64,000 bases of DNA from Prevotella pallens ATCC 700821. GTDB taxonomy: Bacteria > Bacteroidota > Bacteroidia > Bacteroidales > Bacteroidaceae. Made by a program: the position numbers and the translations under genes. Positions 35,441 through 44,335 of this stretch are shown here, piece by piece (positions within the stretch are counted from its first letter, which is position 1; each line of letters begins with the position of its first letter). Location: assembly GCF_000220255.1 (NCBI RefSeq), contig NZ_GL982514.1:181150-245149 (forward strand), given 5' to 3'. The notes under the pieces were generated by a model. That model was not told the DNA's origin and did no database searches. It worked only from the letters and a program-made list of their open reading frames with translations.

Positions 35441-36796
35441 CTATTTATTATTAAAGTTTCTGAATGTGATTTGTTCGCCGCGATAGTGGGTATCGAATTG
35501 GTTTTGGTTAAGAATATGCACCCCATTGCAGAAAGTATGCACCACTTTCCAATGGTATTCGTGTCCCATCATAGGACTCCATTTGCATTTGCTTTGTATG
35601 TTTTCCTTGCTAACCGTCCATATTGTGTTCGGCTTAACAATAGTAATGTCGGCACGATAGTCCTTTCTTAAAAAGCCCCTTTCGTCAATTTTGAAACGCT
35701 GAGCAGGCGCATGTGCCATAAGTTTAACCAACTGTTCTATTGTAATAATGCCGTTATCAACCAGTTCGAGCATAGTTGGTAGCGAGTATTGCACCATTGG
35801 CATACCCGAAGAAGCGGTAGCACAGCCACCCTGTTTCTGCGATAAAAGATGCGGAGCATGGTCGGTTGCCACAGTGGTAATACGTCCATCGGCAAGTGCT
35901 CGGCGCAGTTCGGCACGGTCGTGCGCTGTTTTTATAGACGGATTACACTTAATTAACGCTCCCTTTGTGGCATAATCGTTGTTTGTAAAGTACAAATGCG
36001 CAATTACAGCCTCCATTGTAACGAAGTCGCAAACGTGTGGTTGTTGCAACAAATGTAGTTCGCGAGCCGTTGAAAGGTGTGCAATGTGTAGTTGGGTATG
36101 GTGTTTCAGCGCCAATTCTACAGCGAGTTTAGAACTCTGGAAGCAGGCATCTTCGCTCCTAATTTCGTAGTGATGACAGATGTCGGGGTCGTCTCCGTAG
36201 AGCATTTTTGCCTTTTTCATATTGTTGGCAATAATGTTTGAGTCTTCGCAATGCGTCATAACGGGTAGGTTTTTGGCTGCTGCTGTAGCAAAAATCTGCT
36301 CTAATGCGCTCCGTCTGTCCACCAACATATTTCCCGTAGAGGCTCCCATAAACAGCTTAACCCCAGGTATGGTGTGTTCGTTGAGTAGTTTTACGGTGTC
36401 GGCATTGCAGTTTGTGGCTCCGAAAAAGAACGAATAGTTAATGTGAGAGCTGTGTTTGGCACGTTCAAACTTATCGTTTAGCTCTTCGATAGTGGTGGTT
36501 TGCGGATTGGTGTTGGGCATTTCGAAGAACGAAGTAACGCCCCCGAACGCAGCAGCACGGCTTTCGCTTTCAATATCAGCCTTGTTTTCCATTCCCGGTT
36601 CACGGAAATGCACGTGCGAATCAATGATTCCTGGTAAAACAAAACACCCCGTGGCATCGACTATTTCGTCGAAATTGCCACGGGGTGTTGTATTTTCTGT
36701 TATGATTTCGGCTATTCGATTGTCTTCAATGACGATTGTGCCATTGAATGTTTTTCCTTCATTTACTATCGTTCCGCCTTGAATGAGTTTCCTCAT
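35441..36796 (-). CDS. pyrC: Dihydroorotase
   Basis: The 451 residues are a class I dihydroorotase that closes carbamoyl-aspartate to dihydroorotate in pyrimidine synthesis. The metal-binding HxH lies in IDSHVHFREPG (near 58-67), the further His in MTHCEDS and IAHLSTARE, and the catalytic Asp in TVATDHAPHL. An N-terminal strand region (GGTIVNEGKTFNGTIVIEDN) matches amidohydrolase family members. A 14-bp perfect inverted repeat lies inside the 5' coding part (36643-36689). It follows the DUF4369 gene by 34 nt. Confidence 0.95.
   Translation of the reverse strand: MRKLIQGGTIVNEGKTFNGTIVIEDNRIAEIITENTTPRGNFDEIVDATGCFVLPGIIDSHVHFREPGMENKADIESESRAAAFGGVTSFFEMPNTNPQTTTIEELNDKFERAKHSSHINYSFFFGATNCNADTVKLLNEHTIPGVKLFMGASTGNMLVDRRSALEQIFATAAAKNLPVMTHCEDSNIIANNMKKAKMLYGDDPDICHHYEIRSEDACFQSSKLAVELALKHHTQLHIAHLSTARELHLLQQPHVCDFVTMEAVIAHLYFTNNDYATKGALIKCNPSIKTAHDRAELRRALADGRITTVATDHAPHLLSQKQGGCATASSGMPMVQYSLPTMLELVDNGIITIEQLVKLMAHAPAQRFKIDERGFLRKDYRADITIVKPNTIWTVSKENIQSKCKWSPMMGHEYHWKVVHTFCNGVHILNQNQFDTHYRGEQITFRNFNNK
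36643..36689. other. 14-bp inverted repeat inside pyrC
   Basis: AACACCCCGTGGCA (36643-36656) and TGCCACGGGGTGTT (36676-36689) pair perfectly around a 19-nt loop, within codons 36-51 of pyrC. In mRNA it would form a very stable GC-rich hairpin about 110 nt after the start codon. Confidence 0.7.
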
Positions 36797-36830
36797 TTTG
36801 TATGTGTATATATATAATGTGTATCTTTTT

Positions 36831-37670
36831 TTATTTTGCTATCGTAGTATCGCCAGCCATTTCGGCAGGAGTTGGTGGAGCAATATTGCTATTGTTGGGC
36901 ATTGTTTCCTGCGTTGGTAGCTCCATTCCGTTCATTTCTTTCTGTGCGCGTTGGAACTTTTCGTAGAAGTCTTTTATGGCTGCGTTGTTCTTAAACACGT
37001 CAGGAGCTTTCGCCATAATAAACTCTACCCACGATGGAAGTTGGCTTACAGCATTTGCATATAGGTAGTCGTTCATCCAAATAGGGTAGGCGTTAGGTGT
37101 CATATCGTAGGAAACTCGTGTGAGAAAGCCCCACGTAGAGAGTGTGTTATCAAAGTTATTGGTAACGAAAGCCGTGAAAAGCTTATCTATATTGGCATAA
37201 ACAAGCAGTGCTTTCTTTATTAATCGGGCGTTAGTAGCCTCTTCGTCGTGTCCATTCATTATGGAAACACCTTCTTCATGGTCTATTTCTATGAATTGAT
37301 TTCGTAGTTGTGTGAACTTCGTCCAGAAGGTATTGAGCTTCTCATTTAGGGGAGTTCCGCTCACACGGAGTAGAGTATTGTCGAGTTTAAGCTGTATATC
37401 GCCTTCTTCTAACACTATTGGGAACTGCAAATTCATATCATCCATATAGATTTGAGCTACCTGTACAGAATCGAGAGTACCCTTAAAGGAGAAGTTTCCA
37501 TGCACTACTTCACATGAATCGAGTGTTATTAGCGAGTCGCCAGAGCCTCCTTTTAAATAGAGTTGCCGTCCATCGAGACTAGAAATGTTTGACGTTCCGT
37601 GTATATAATATGACTTAGTGCACGATGTTAGCGCCAATAATATAACGAGAGCGTAAAGTATTTTATTCAT
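36831..37670 (-). CDS. DUF4369 lipoprotein
   Basis: The ATG at 37670 (MNKILYALVILLALTSC) gives a lipoprotein signal and 279 residues. Residues about 25-120 fit DUF4369 (LDGRQLYLKGGSGDSLITLDSCEVVHGNFSFKG, given here as two overlapping family phrases), a beta-rich domain usually found at the start of thioredoxin-like lipoproteins. Here the thioredoxin domain is absent: the rest is alpha-helical and ends in a Pro-rich tail. The role is unknown. It heads the operon with pyrC, the phosphoesterase and plsC. Confidence 0.8.
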   Translation of the reverse strand: MNKILYALVILLALTSCTKSYYIHGTSNISSLDGRQLYLKGGSGDSLITLDSCEVVHGNFSFKGTLDSVQVAQIYMDDMNLQFPIVLEEGDIQLKLDNTLLRVSGTPLNEKLNTFWTKFTQLRNQFIEIDHEEGVSIMNGHDEEATNARLIKKALLVYANIDKLFTAFVTNNFDNTLSTWGFLTRVSYDMTPNAYPIWMNDYLYANAVSQLPSWVEFIMAKAPDVFKNNAAIKDFYEKFQRAQKEMNGMELPTQETMPNNSNIAPPTPAEMAGDTTIAK

Positions 37671-37781
37671 AGAATGTATTCTTTTATGTTTCATTCGCTG
37701 GTGCGTCTCATTGCTGCGGCGTGTTCAAGCGAGTTCATCATAGTCGATTTGCTTTACTAAAAGTTTATTTATACCGTCTCA

Positions 37782-37813
37782 CAAAGGTACAATGTAATTG
37801 TGAAGTGGCGAAA
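37782..37813 (-). promoter_or_regulatory. Promoter of the DUF4369-pyrC operon
   Basis: On the minus strand TTTC (37813-37810), a 20-nt gap and TACCTTTG (37789-37782). The start codon is about 112 nt downstream, leaving a long leader. Confidence 0.6.
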
Positions 37814-37859
37814 GTTTTTCATTGATTTTAAGACATCAGTAATGTATTTAGGCTTTTTT

Positions 37860-38291
37860 TTAAGTTCCAGACTGTTGTTCTCTTTTTAGAAGATGGTCTA
37901 TTCGGTGTATTGTATAGAACTCTATTACAGTGGCAATCAGTAGTATTACCACCCAGTTATGGTACACAATGTTTACGTAAGTGGTATATCCTTCGATGGA
38001 ATTAAGGACATACGGACGTATAATTCCATATACATCTTCCACCATAAATAGTCCGGCGAGAATGAATCCTATGTCTGCTATCACCATAATTCTACGCAAA
38101 CGGCGTATAGCAAAGTTTGTTCCAAGGTATTGTTGCCGCATTTGTATGGTGGCAAATCCTATAGCTCCAATCAGCATAACAATGCAAGCGATGTCTTGTT
38201 TAATGAAGAATACGTAGAGTCCAGTACCCAATGCCATCATTAAACCGCCGATTGCATAAATTATTGTTTCTATTTTACTTAGTTGTTTCAT
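37860..38291 (-). CDS. Hypothetical four-helix membrane protein
   Basis: The ATG at 38291 (MKQLSKIETIIYAIGGLMMA) gives 143 residues with four membrane helices (TIIYAIGGLMMALGTGLYVFF, IACIVMLIGAIGFATI, IMVIADIGFILAGLFMV, WVVILLIATVIEFYTIHRI). It overlaps the end of ftsB by 17 bp, so the two are translationally coupled. This pairing is common in Bacteroidales, but I know no function for it. Confidence 0.75.
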   Translation of the reverse strand: MKQLSKIETIIYAIGGLMMALGTGLYVFFIKQDIACIVMLIGAIGFATIQMRQQYLGTNFAIRRLRRIMVIADIGFILAGLFMVEDVYGIIRPYVLNSIEGYTTYVNIVYHNWVVILLIATVIEFYTIHRIDHLLKREQQSGT

Positions 38292-38619
38292 ATATATTTT
38301 TGCCTTTAAATGGCTGTTCGTCATCGCTAAGAACGAAGATATCCTCATCGTCTGCCTTCATAAAATAGCGTTCGCGAGCTATTTTTGCAATGGCATCGGG
38401 ACTTGTATTTAGGTCCTTTAATCGCTGCATATCGCTGTAATATTGCTTTTTATATTTTGCGATATCGGTGTTTAGGTCTTGTATTTCGTAGTAACATTCT
38501 ATGCTACGACGGAAGCTATTCTCATCGAAAACGCCCACTATAAGTATACCAAGTACTATTACTATTTGGTATCTAAAGCGACTTATAAATGTAAAAACGT
38601 GTCCTGTAAACTTGTTCAC
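38275..38619 (-). CDS. ftsB: FtsB/DivIC septum-formation protein
   Basis: The 114 residues comprise a short cytoplasmic start, one membrane helix (YQIVIVLGILIVGVF), then a periplasmic coiled coil (IQDLNTDIAKYKKQYYSDM) and the DivIC-type end PDAIAKIARERYFMKADDEDIFVL. It is the membrane scaffold that links FtsL and FtsQ in the divisome. Length and layout are normal. A TACTTTTG promoter box lies at 38711-38704. Confidence 0.88.
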   Translation of the reverse strand: MNKFTGHVFTFISRFRYQIVIVLGILIVGVFDENSFRRSIECYYEIQDLNTDIAKYKKQYYSDMQRLKDLNTSPDAIAKIARERYFMKADDEDIFVLSDDEQPFKGKNIYETTK

Positions 38620-38703
38620 CTCTTTATTTTAGTTATAGTTTATAGTCTTTTGCAATGCAGTAGCGTAGATAAGCAGTTTGAATGCCATTGTTGCTATTAG
38701 CTG

Positions 38704-38711
38704 CAAAAGTA
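38704..38711 (-). promoter_or_regulatory. Promoter -7 box of ftsB
   Basis: TACTTTTG (TAnnTTTG) on the minus strand lies 85 nt before the ftsB start. Confidence 0.5.
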
Positions 38712-38807
38712 CAGAAAACTTTTTAAAAAAGGCGGAGCGGTGTTGATATTTTATGCTAATTAACAATTAATTCGATATCTCTTCTGTTTCGTTTTCTTAC
38801 TTTTTAT

Positions 38808-38815
38808 TATCTTTG
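38808..38815 (+). promoter_or_regulatory. Promoter -7 box of dnaX
   Basis: TATCTTTG lies 24 nt before ATG 38840, with TTTCG at 38787-38791 near the -33 position. Confidence 0.6.
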
Positions 38816-38839
38816 CAACACCAAAAGAAATAGAAAAAT

Positions 38840-40624
38840 ATGGGAGAATACATTGTATCGGCACGTAAATACCGCCCTATGTCGTTTGCTTCTGTAGTGG
38901 GACAACAGGCACTTACCACTACGTTAATGAATGCAGTGAAGAGCAAACGACTGGCTCACGCTTATTTGTTTTGTGGTCCGCGTGGAGTAGGAAAGACTAC
39001 TTGTGCCCGCATTTTTGCCAAAGCCATAAACTGTGAACACCCTACTGAGCAAGGCGAAGCGTGCAACGAGTGTGAGAGTTGTAAGGCTTTTAACGAAGGA
39101 AGAAGCTATAATATATTTGAATTAGATGCCGCAAGCAACAACTCTGTTGAGAATATTAAGGCACTAATGGACCAAACTCGCATACCACCACAGGTAGGAC
39201 GATACAAGGTTTTCATAATAGACGAGGTGCACATGCTATCGTCTGCCGCCTTCAATGCCTTTCTAAAAACGCTGGAAGAACCGCCAGCACACGTTATTTT
39301 TATTCTTGCTACTACCGAAAAACATAAAATTCTACCTACAATACTATCGCGTTGCCAAATCTATGACTTCGAACGTATGTCGGTTCCTGGTATTATTGAC
39401 CACCTAAAAAAGGTTGCAGAGAAGGAAGGAATAGTATACGAGGAGGCGGCATTGAACGTTATTGCCACGAAAGCAGATGGCGGAATGCGCGACGCCCTCT
39501 CCATTTTCGACCAGGCAGCAAGCTTTTCTCAGGGCAACATAACCTACCAAAAGGTGATTGAAGACCTGAATGTTTTAGACGCAGACAACTATTTTAACAT
39601 TGTAGATCTATCGTTAGAGAATAAAGTTCCAGAGATTATGGTGCTTTTAAACAACGTTATAAATAAAGGTTTTGATGGGGGAAACCTTATTAACGGACTA
39701 GCTTCGCACGTGCGCGATGTACTAATGGCGAAAGATGCACAGACTCTTTCGCTGCTTGCTACTAGCAACGAACAACGCCAACGCTACCAACAGCAAGCTG
39801 CAAAATGCCCTACACAGTTTCTATATAAGGCATTAGAGATTATGAATAGGTGCGATGTGGAATACCGACAAAGCTCAAACAAGCGTCTCTTAGTGGAACT
39901 AACGCTTATACAAGTGGCACAAATTACACAAAAAGAAGACGACTCTCCCGCTTCGGGGCGTAGCCCTAAGCAGTTAAAAACCCTGTTCCGAAATATTATA
40001 TTAACGGCTCAACCGCAAACAGCATCGCAGGTAGCTGGGGCGAGCCGTAAGCATAATGCACACGAAAAAGAGCAAGATAGTGCTGCAACACACGTTACAG
40101 TATCTACCAAAAATCCCCTCGTAAGTGCGCAATCGCCTGTCTCTGCTATGCCAAAAGTACGGTTAGGTAGTCTTGGAATGTCGTTTGCACAGCTTATGAA
40201 CGAGGGAAAGAAAGAGGAGAAACACGAAGAAGATGTTGAGATAACCAATAAAGACGAACATCAAAGCTTTACTTGGCAAGAGTTAATAGTGGAATGGAAG
40301 GGTATGTGCAACCGTATTGCTAAGATAAATGTGAGTCTTGCACAACGCATGAAGCTTATTAAGCCGCAGATATTGCCCGATGGTAACATTGAAGTAGTGG
40401 TAGGAAACAAAATCCTACTCGATGAAATGCAGACCATTCGTGGTAGAATACGTGCTACGATGGCACAGCGTTTACACAACGGACAGATAGATGTGATGTT
40501 GCGATTGGCTAAGGCTGAAGAGTTGAAACCTATTCTTACACCGCGCCAAGAACTTGAAAAAATGCAGCAACAGAACCCTTCTATTGCTAAACTTATAGAA
40601 CAATTGGGACTTCAATTAGAGTAA
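38840..40624 (+). CDS. dnaX: DNA polymerase III subunit gamma/tau
   Basis: The 594 residues are the clamp-loader motor. The AAA domain opens with YRPMSFASVVGQQ, Walker A GPRGVGKTTCAR (near 45), the zinc Cys cluster in NCEHP and ACNECESC, Walker B IIDEVHMLS, the SRC arginine-finger motif LSRCQIYDF, and sensor 2 GGMRDALSIFDQ. A low-complexity linker (about 365-460) leads to a tau-like C-terminal domain. I see no obvious slippery A run with stem-loop that would make a short gamma form. It is a single gene upstream of the unnamed membrane-protein cluster. Confidence 0.95.
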   Translation: MGEYIVSARKYRPMSFASVVGQQALTTTLMNAVKSKRLAHAYLFCGPRGVGKTTCARIFAKAINCEHPTEQGEACNECESCKAFNEGRSYNIFELDAASNNSVENIKALMDQTRIPPQVGRYKVFIIDEVHMLSSAAFNAFLKTLEEPPAHVIFILATTEKHKILPTILSRCQIYDFERMSVPGIIDHLKKVAEKEGIVYEEAALNVIATKADGGMRDALSIFDQAASFSQGNITYQKVIEDLNVLDADNYFNIVDLSLENKVPEIMVLLNNVINKGFDGGNLINGLASHVRDVLMAKDAQTLSLLATSNEQRQRYQQQAAKCPTQFLYKALEIMNRCDVEYRQSSNKRLLVELTLIQVAQITQKEDDSPASGRSPKQLKTLFRNIILTAQPQTASQVAGASRKHNAHEKEQDSAATHVTVSTKNPLVSAQSPVSAMPKVRLGSLGMSFAQLMNEGKKEEKHEEDVEITNKDEHQSFTWQELIVEWKGMCNRIAKINVSLAQRMKLIKPQILPDGNIEVVVGNKILLDEMQTIRGRIRATMAQRLHNGQIDVMLRLAKAEELKPILTPRQELEKMQQQNPSIAKLIEQLGLQLE

Positions 40625-40700
40625 AACACTACACAAACTACGGGCTTTGGGTTGCTATCTTCCTAAGGCTTACAAATTGTTAGTATAAAAATCATCGATT

Positions 40701-41384
40701 ATGGAAACAGGTATAGAAAATGAAATAGTACACGATGTTGCTTCGTTATTATTAGAAGCCGAGGTTCTTTTTGCTGTTGTTATGGCATGGATAATGGCAA
40801 TTTTCTTTAGCGCAATGGCTACCCGACCATCGTTTACCAAATGGAAAAATGTGTTAAAAGAACGTTTTTGGCTGTTCGTAGTCTATTTTACACTGTCTGT
40901 TATAACTGTTGCTGCCGCATATTGGTCTAGTTTCAACTATCTTTCTTTGGGTGTTGTAGCTGTTTTTCTTATAGTTTTGCTTATTTCATTTCCCCTTTAT
41001 TTTTTAGTGTTTTTCTTGCGTTTGAGGCGTTGGATAGCCACTAATCCAGATTATGCAATGATAGTTTTCGGTAGGAGAAGGTGGTCTGGAAAACTTCATA
41101 TTATAGAAATACAAAAGATAGATGGCGTTGTTGGAAAGCAAATGAATATATTTTCTGTTTCGGGCGAATGCTTGGTGCCACCAGGAAAGCATAAAATTAG
41201 CTTTGTGGTGTGGGAACGAACATGGATGCCTCGAGGGTATATTTCGCAGAAAATGTTCGACTATGATGTAGAGATAGAACTAAAATCGGGTGGTTTATAC
41301 GTTGTGCAAGAGCACCCTTCGTTGCCTTCTTTGAATATATCTTTAAGCTGTTTTGCTCCTAATATGCGTGAAATGGCAGAATGA
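40701..41384 (+). CDS. Unnamed membrane protein family, member 3
   Basis: This 227-residue protein has three membrane helices in the first ~110 residues (VLFAVVMAWIMAIFF, FWLFVVYFTLSVITVAAAYW, LGVVAVFLIVLLISFPLYFL). The family junction RRWIATNPDYAMIVF follows, and the C-terminal domain has ECLVPPGKHKISFVVW and LYVVQEHPSL. A motif IQKIDGV matches LEIDGV and GKLDGV in members 2 and 5. It starts a tandem cluster of three and lies 76 nt after dnaX. Function unknown. Confidence 0.7.
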   Translation: METGIENEIVHDVASLLLEAEVLFAVVMAWIMAIFFSAMATRPSFTKWKNVLKERFWLFVVYFTLSVITVAAAYWSSFNYLSLGVVAVFLIVLLISFPLYFLVFFLRLRRWIATNPDYAMIVFGRRRWSGKLHIIEIQKIDGVVGKQMNIFSVSGECLVPPGKHKISFVVWERTWMPRGYISQKMFDYDVEIELKSGGLYVVQEHPSLPSLNISLSCFAPNMREMAE

Positions 41385-41485
41385 AAACCATAAACAGAGA
41401 GTTTGAATGTTACCATTCGAGGTGTTCTACTCGTTGTTTTGGCAAAATAATATCGTAAAAAATAAAGTAATATTACCTTATAAAT

Positions 41486-42196
41486 ATGGACGCAAGTACA
41501 TTCTATTTATGTTTATTTTTGTGGTGGGCATGCTGCTATGTAATAACTTCCTACTTAGTAAACCCATCGCATGTGCGTTGGAACAACCCTATAAAGCAAA
41601 GTCGTTTTGTAGTTCTTTCGGCTTTAGCAGTATCTTTTTTAAGCTTTATAGCACATTCTTACGTGTATATAGAGGAATATCAAGCAAAGAATAACATAGA
41701 ATTTAAATCAATATCCCACTTTTTTTCCTGTCTTACCAACCCACAGTCGAAACCCATTTTCGAGGCAGATTACTTCTTACTGATAGTTGTAATAGTTGTT
41801 ATTTCTATAATTCCGCTTATCCAACACCTACGTTTAATATGGTGGATAAGTAGACACCCACACTATTCAATACTTACTTTCAAGGTGATACCCGAGATGC
41901 CGCCTCGCAAAATATCTATATTCAGCATAGATAATAAGTATTCTTGTGGCGGAAGATACATCTTGTCTTATTATAAATATTTGGTGTTGCCAGGCAAACA
42001 TAAGTATGAATTCTGGTTAGGAGTACTACGTGGAAGGGGCGTCTATAGGCGTTTGTTCGGCCAAGAAATGGAACTTGATTTGTTGGCAGGCCATCAGTAT
42101 GTGGTGGAAGAAGACGCTATGGTAGACGAATTCCACGTTTATGATAGTTGTTCAGCCCCCGAAACAGATAACGATATTGTAGAAACACGAAAATGA
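41486..42196 (+). CDS. Unnamed membrane protein family, member 4
   Basis: This 236-residue protein has three membrane helices (TFYLCLFLWWACCYVITSYL, FVVLSALAVSFLSFIAHSYV, YFLLIVVIVVISIIPLI). It has the junction IWWISRHPHYSILTF and C-terminal YLVLPGKHKYEFWL with YVVEEDAMVDEF. It ends YDSCSAPETDND, and SCSAPET recurs at the end of member 5, so the two are closely related. Its stop overlaps the next start by four bases. Function unknown. Confidence 0.7.
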   Translation: MDASTFYLCLFLWWACCYVITSYLVNPSHVRWNNPIKQSRFVVLSALAVSFLSFIAHSYVYIEEYQAKNNIEFKSISHFFSCLTNPQSKPIFEADYFLLIVVIVVISIIPLIQHLRLIWWISRHPHYSILTFKVIPEMPPRKISIFSIDNKYSCGGRYILSYYKYLVLPGKHKYEFWLGVLRGRGVYRRLFGQEMELDLLAGHQYVVEEDAMVDEFHVYDSCSAPETDNDIVETRK

Positions 42197-42840
42197 AATC
42201 CATTATGAGTATCAACCCTTTTTGGTTTTTTCTAACTTTCTGGCTACTCCCATTCGTTGTCATCAATATCTTACAAAGTCGCAAAAACTGGCATCTCAAC
42301 CGGTGGTATAATCCTTTGCGCATAGCCATAACCGAACTAATGGTCTTTGGCGGAGCAGTTATTATAAGCGTAGCCTACTTTCTTTACCTGTATATAACGT
42401 CGGAACCGTCTTTGTTTAGTAGCTTTAGCCTTTACATTTTAGTATGTATAGTGGTTGTTTTTGCCAATGCTCTTATAAAGTTTTTGCGGTTAAAACGCTG
42501 GATAAACAAGCATTCTAACTATGCAATTCTGGCTTTCGACACTCCAACTTCGTGGATAAAATCCATTCGTTGTCTGCATATTGGAAAGTTAGATGGCGTG
42601 AAAGATGCCAAAGGAAAGGCGTTTTTTTACGATAAAAGCACCCTTGTTGTGCCAGGAAAACACGAGTTTTGTTTTGATATACAAAAGCGATCGGGCAAAA
42701 CTATCGTCCATTTATATTCCGTTTATATGGATTTCAACGTAGCACCAAGTACGATGTACGTTTTAAAAGAAAACGAAGACGCAAAGAAATTATATATTAG
42801 TTACAGTTGTTCAGCCCCCGAAACAAATAGCCAACCATAG
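42193..42840 (+). CDS. Unnamed membrane protein family, member 5
   Basis: This 215-residue protein has three membrane helices (FWFFLTFWLLPFVVINIL, AITELMVFGGAVIISVAYFL, LYILVCIVVVFANALI). It has the junction KRWINKHSNYAILAF, C-terminal STLVVPGKHEFCFDI and YVLKENEDA, and the tail SYSCSAPETNSQ shared with member 4. It is coupled to member 4 by an ATGA overlap. The 22-bp array at 42898-42978 follows. Function unknown. Confidence 0.7.
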   Translation: MKSIMSINPFWFFLTFWLLPFVVINILQSRKNWHLNRWYNPLRIAITELMVFGGAVIISVAYFLYLYITSEPSLFSSFSLYILVCIVVVFANALIKFLRLKRWINKHSNYAILAFDTPTSWIKSIRCLHIGKLDGVKDAKGKAFFYDKSTLVVPGKHEFCFDIQKRSGKTIVHLYSVYMDFNVAPSTMYVLKENEDAKKLYISYSCSAPETNSQP

Positions 42841-42897
42841 AGTTATATCCCATTATTTGTACATCAACGTTTTGCAATAACCCTGTATTCGAATTCC

Positions 42898-42978
42898 AAA
42901 AACCCACTTCTTGCATTGCAAAAACCATACTTTTGCACGCCAAAAACCATACTTTTGCATTGTAAAAACCATACTTTT
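42898..42978. repeat. 22-bp phased array, four units
   Basis: All four cores are in C-rich orientation (one AAAAACCCACTTCTT, then three AAAAACCATACTTTT) with spacers GCATTGC, GCACGCC and GCATTGT. A lone diverged core lies at about 43094-43109. The gap 42841-43319 otherwise contains only degenerate intergenic sequence and the moxR promoter box. Confidence 0.9.
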
Positions 42979-43273
42979 GTATGATGAGTATGTAACATGC
43001 AGAGAACCAATACGTTGCGAATGTTCTGTGAACACCCAACGAACACTCCCAAAACGCCCCACGAACGCCCTCGAAGCGCCCCACATTCACACTGCGAAAA
43101 CCATACTATTGCAACACAACAGAATAGGAACGAAAATACATTAGAAGCAATTCTTAGTCTATATTTGTTACTCTTTATGCGATTTTTATCAAAGTTTCGT
43201 GATTTATAAAGCTTAAAAGTGTTTTTTAATATAATTTAGATAGTAACCTGATACATATCCGAGTATAATGTCG

Positions 43274-43281
43274 TACTTTTG
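43274..43281 (+). promoter_or_regulatory. Promoter -7 box of the moxR-bat operon
   Basis: TACTTTTG (TAnnTTTG) lies 38 nt before the moxR start. The -33 element is not clear. Confidence 0.5.
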
Positions 43282-43319
43282 CGTAAATATTAAAAGAAAG
43301 TAGTAAAACAAAAGAAATT

Positions 43320-44315
43320 ATGGCAGAAGCTATAGATATTCGCGAGCTAAATATACGAATAGAACAGAAGAGTGGATTTGTAACAAACCTAGTTACAGGA
43401 ATGAATCAGGTAATAGTAGGGCAACAACACCTAATAGATTCCCTGCTGATAGGTCTGCTTAGCGATGGACATATACTCCTTGAGGGTGTACCGGGATTGG
43501 CTAAAACCCTTGCAATAAAAACACTTTCGCAACTTATAAATGCCAAATACAGTCGCATACAGTTTACTCCAGACCTTCTTCCAGCCGATGTAGTGGGTAC
43601 CCAAATATACTCGCAGAAGGAGGAAAAGTTCTTAGTTAAGAAGGGACCAGTATTTGCAAACTTCGTCTTAGCCGATGAAATTAACCGTGCACCAGCTAAA
43701 GTTCAGAGTGCATTATTAGAGGCAATGCAAGAACACCAAGTAACTATTGGCGACGAAACCTTCAGTTTGCCAAATCCATTTATGGTAATGGCAACGCAAA
43801 ACCCTATAGAACAAGAAGGAACATATATGCTTCCAGAAGCTCAGGTAGACCGTTTTATGTTGAAAGTAGTAATAGATTATCCAACAATAGACGAGGAAAA
43901 GCGCATTATTCGCGAGAATCTTAGCGAACATTTGCCCACAGCTCCAGCACTAATATCTGCCGACGACATTATCGAAGCACGTAGTGTGGTGCGCGAAGTA
44001 TATATAGACGAGAAGATAGAACAATATATTGCCGACATTGTTTTTGCCACTCGCTATCCCGAACGTTATGGATTAAGCAAACTAAAACAAATGATAACAT
44101 TCGGCGGAAGCCCACGTGCCAGCATCAATTTGGCTAAAGCTGCACGTGCGTACGCCTTTATTAAGCGTAGAGGATACGTAGTTCCAGAAGACGTAAGAGC
44201 TGTTGCACACGATGTTTTACGCCACCGTATCGGTCTGTCGTACGAGGCAGAGGCAAGCAATACTACCACCGAAGGAATAGTAAGCGATATCATTAACAAC
44301 ATACAAGTGCCATAA
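43320..44315 (+). CDS. moxR: MoxR-family AAA ATPase
   Basis: The 331 residues are an AAA+ ATPase of the MoxR family. Walker A is LLEGVPGLAKTLAI (near 58), Walker B FVLADEINRAPAKVQSALLEAMQE, and sensor 1 MATQNPIEQEGTYMLPEAQVDRFML. A C-terminal lid follows (GASPRA-like GGSPRASINLAKAARA). It heads the Bacteroides aerotolerance (Bat) operon and is thought to act as a chaperone that assembles or loads metal into the VWA-domain partners encoded downstream. Confidence 0.95.
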   Translation: MAEAIDIRELNIRIEQKSGFVTNLVTGMNQVIVGQQHLIDSLLIGLLSDGHILLEGVPGLAKTLAIKTLSQLINAKYSRIQFTPDLLPADVVGTQIYSQKEEKFLVKKGPVFANFVLADEINRAPAKVQSALLEAMQEHQVTIGDETFSLPNPFMVMATQNPIEQEGTYMLPEAQVDRFMLKVVIDYPTIDEEKRIIRENLSEHLPTAPALISADDIIEARSVVREVYIDEKIEQYIADIVFATRYPERYGLSKLKQMITFGGSPRASINLAKAARAYAFIKRRGYVVPEDVRAVAHDVLRHRIGLSYEAEASNTTTEGIVSDIINNIQVP

Positions 44316-44335
44316 CGGCAAAAGAAGGATAACAA

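Noticed and set aside
38840..40624. Programmed frameshift in dnaX giving a short gamma form
   Set aside because: I found no A6-A7 type slippery run followed by a stable stem at a suitable position.
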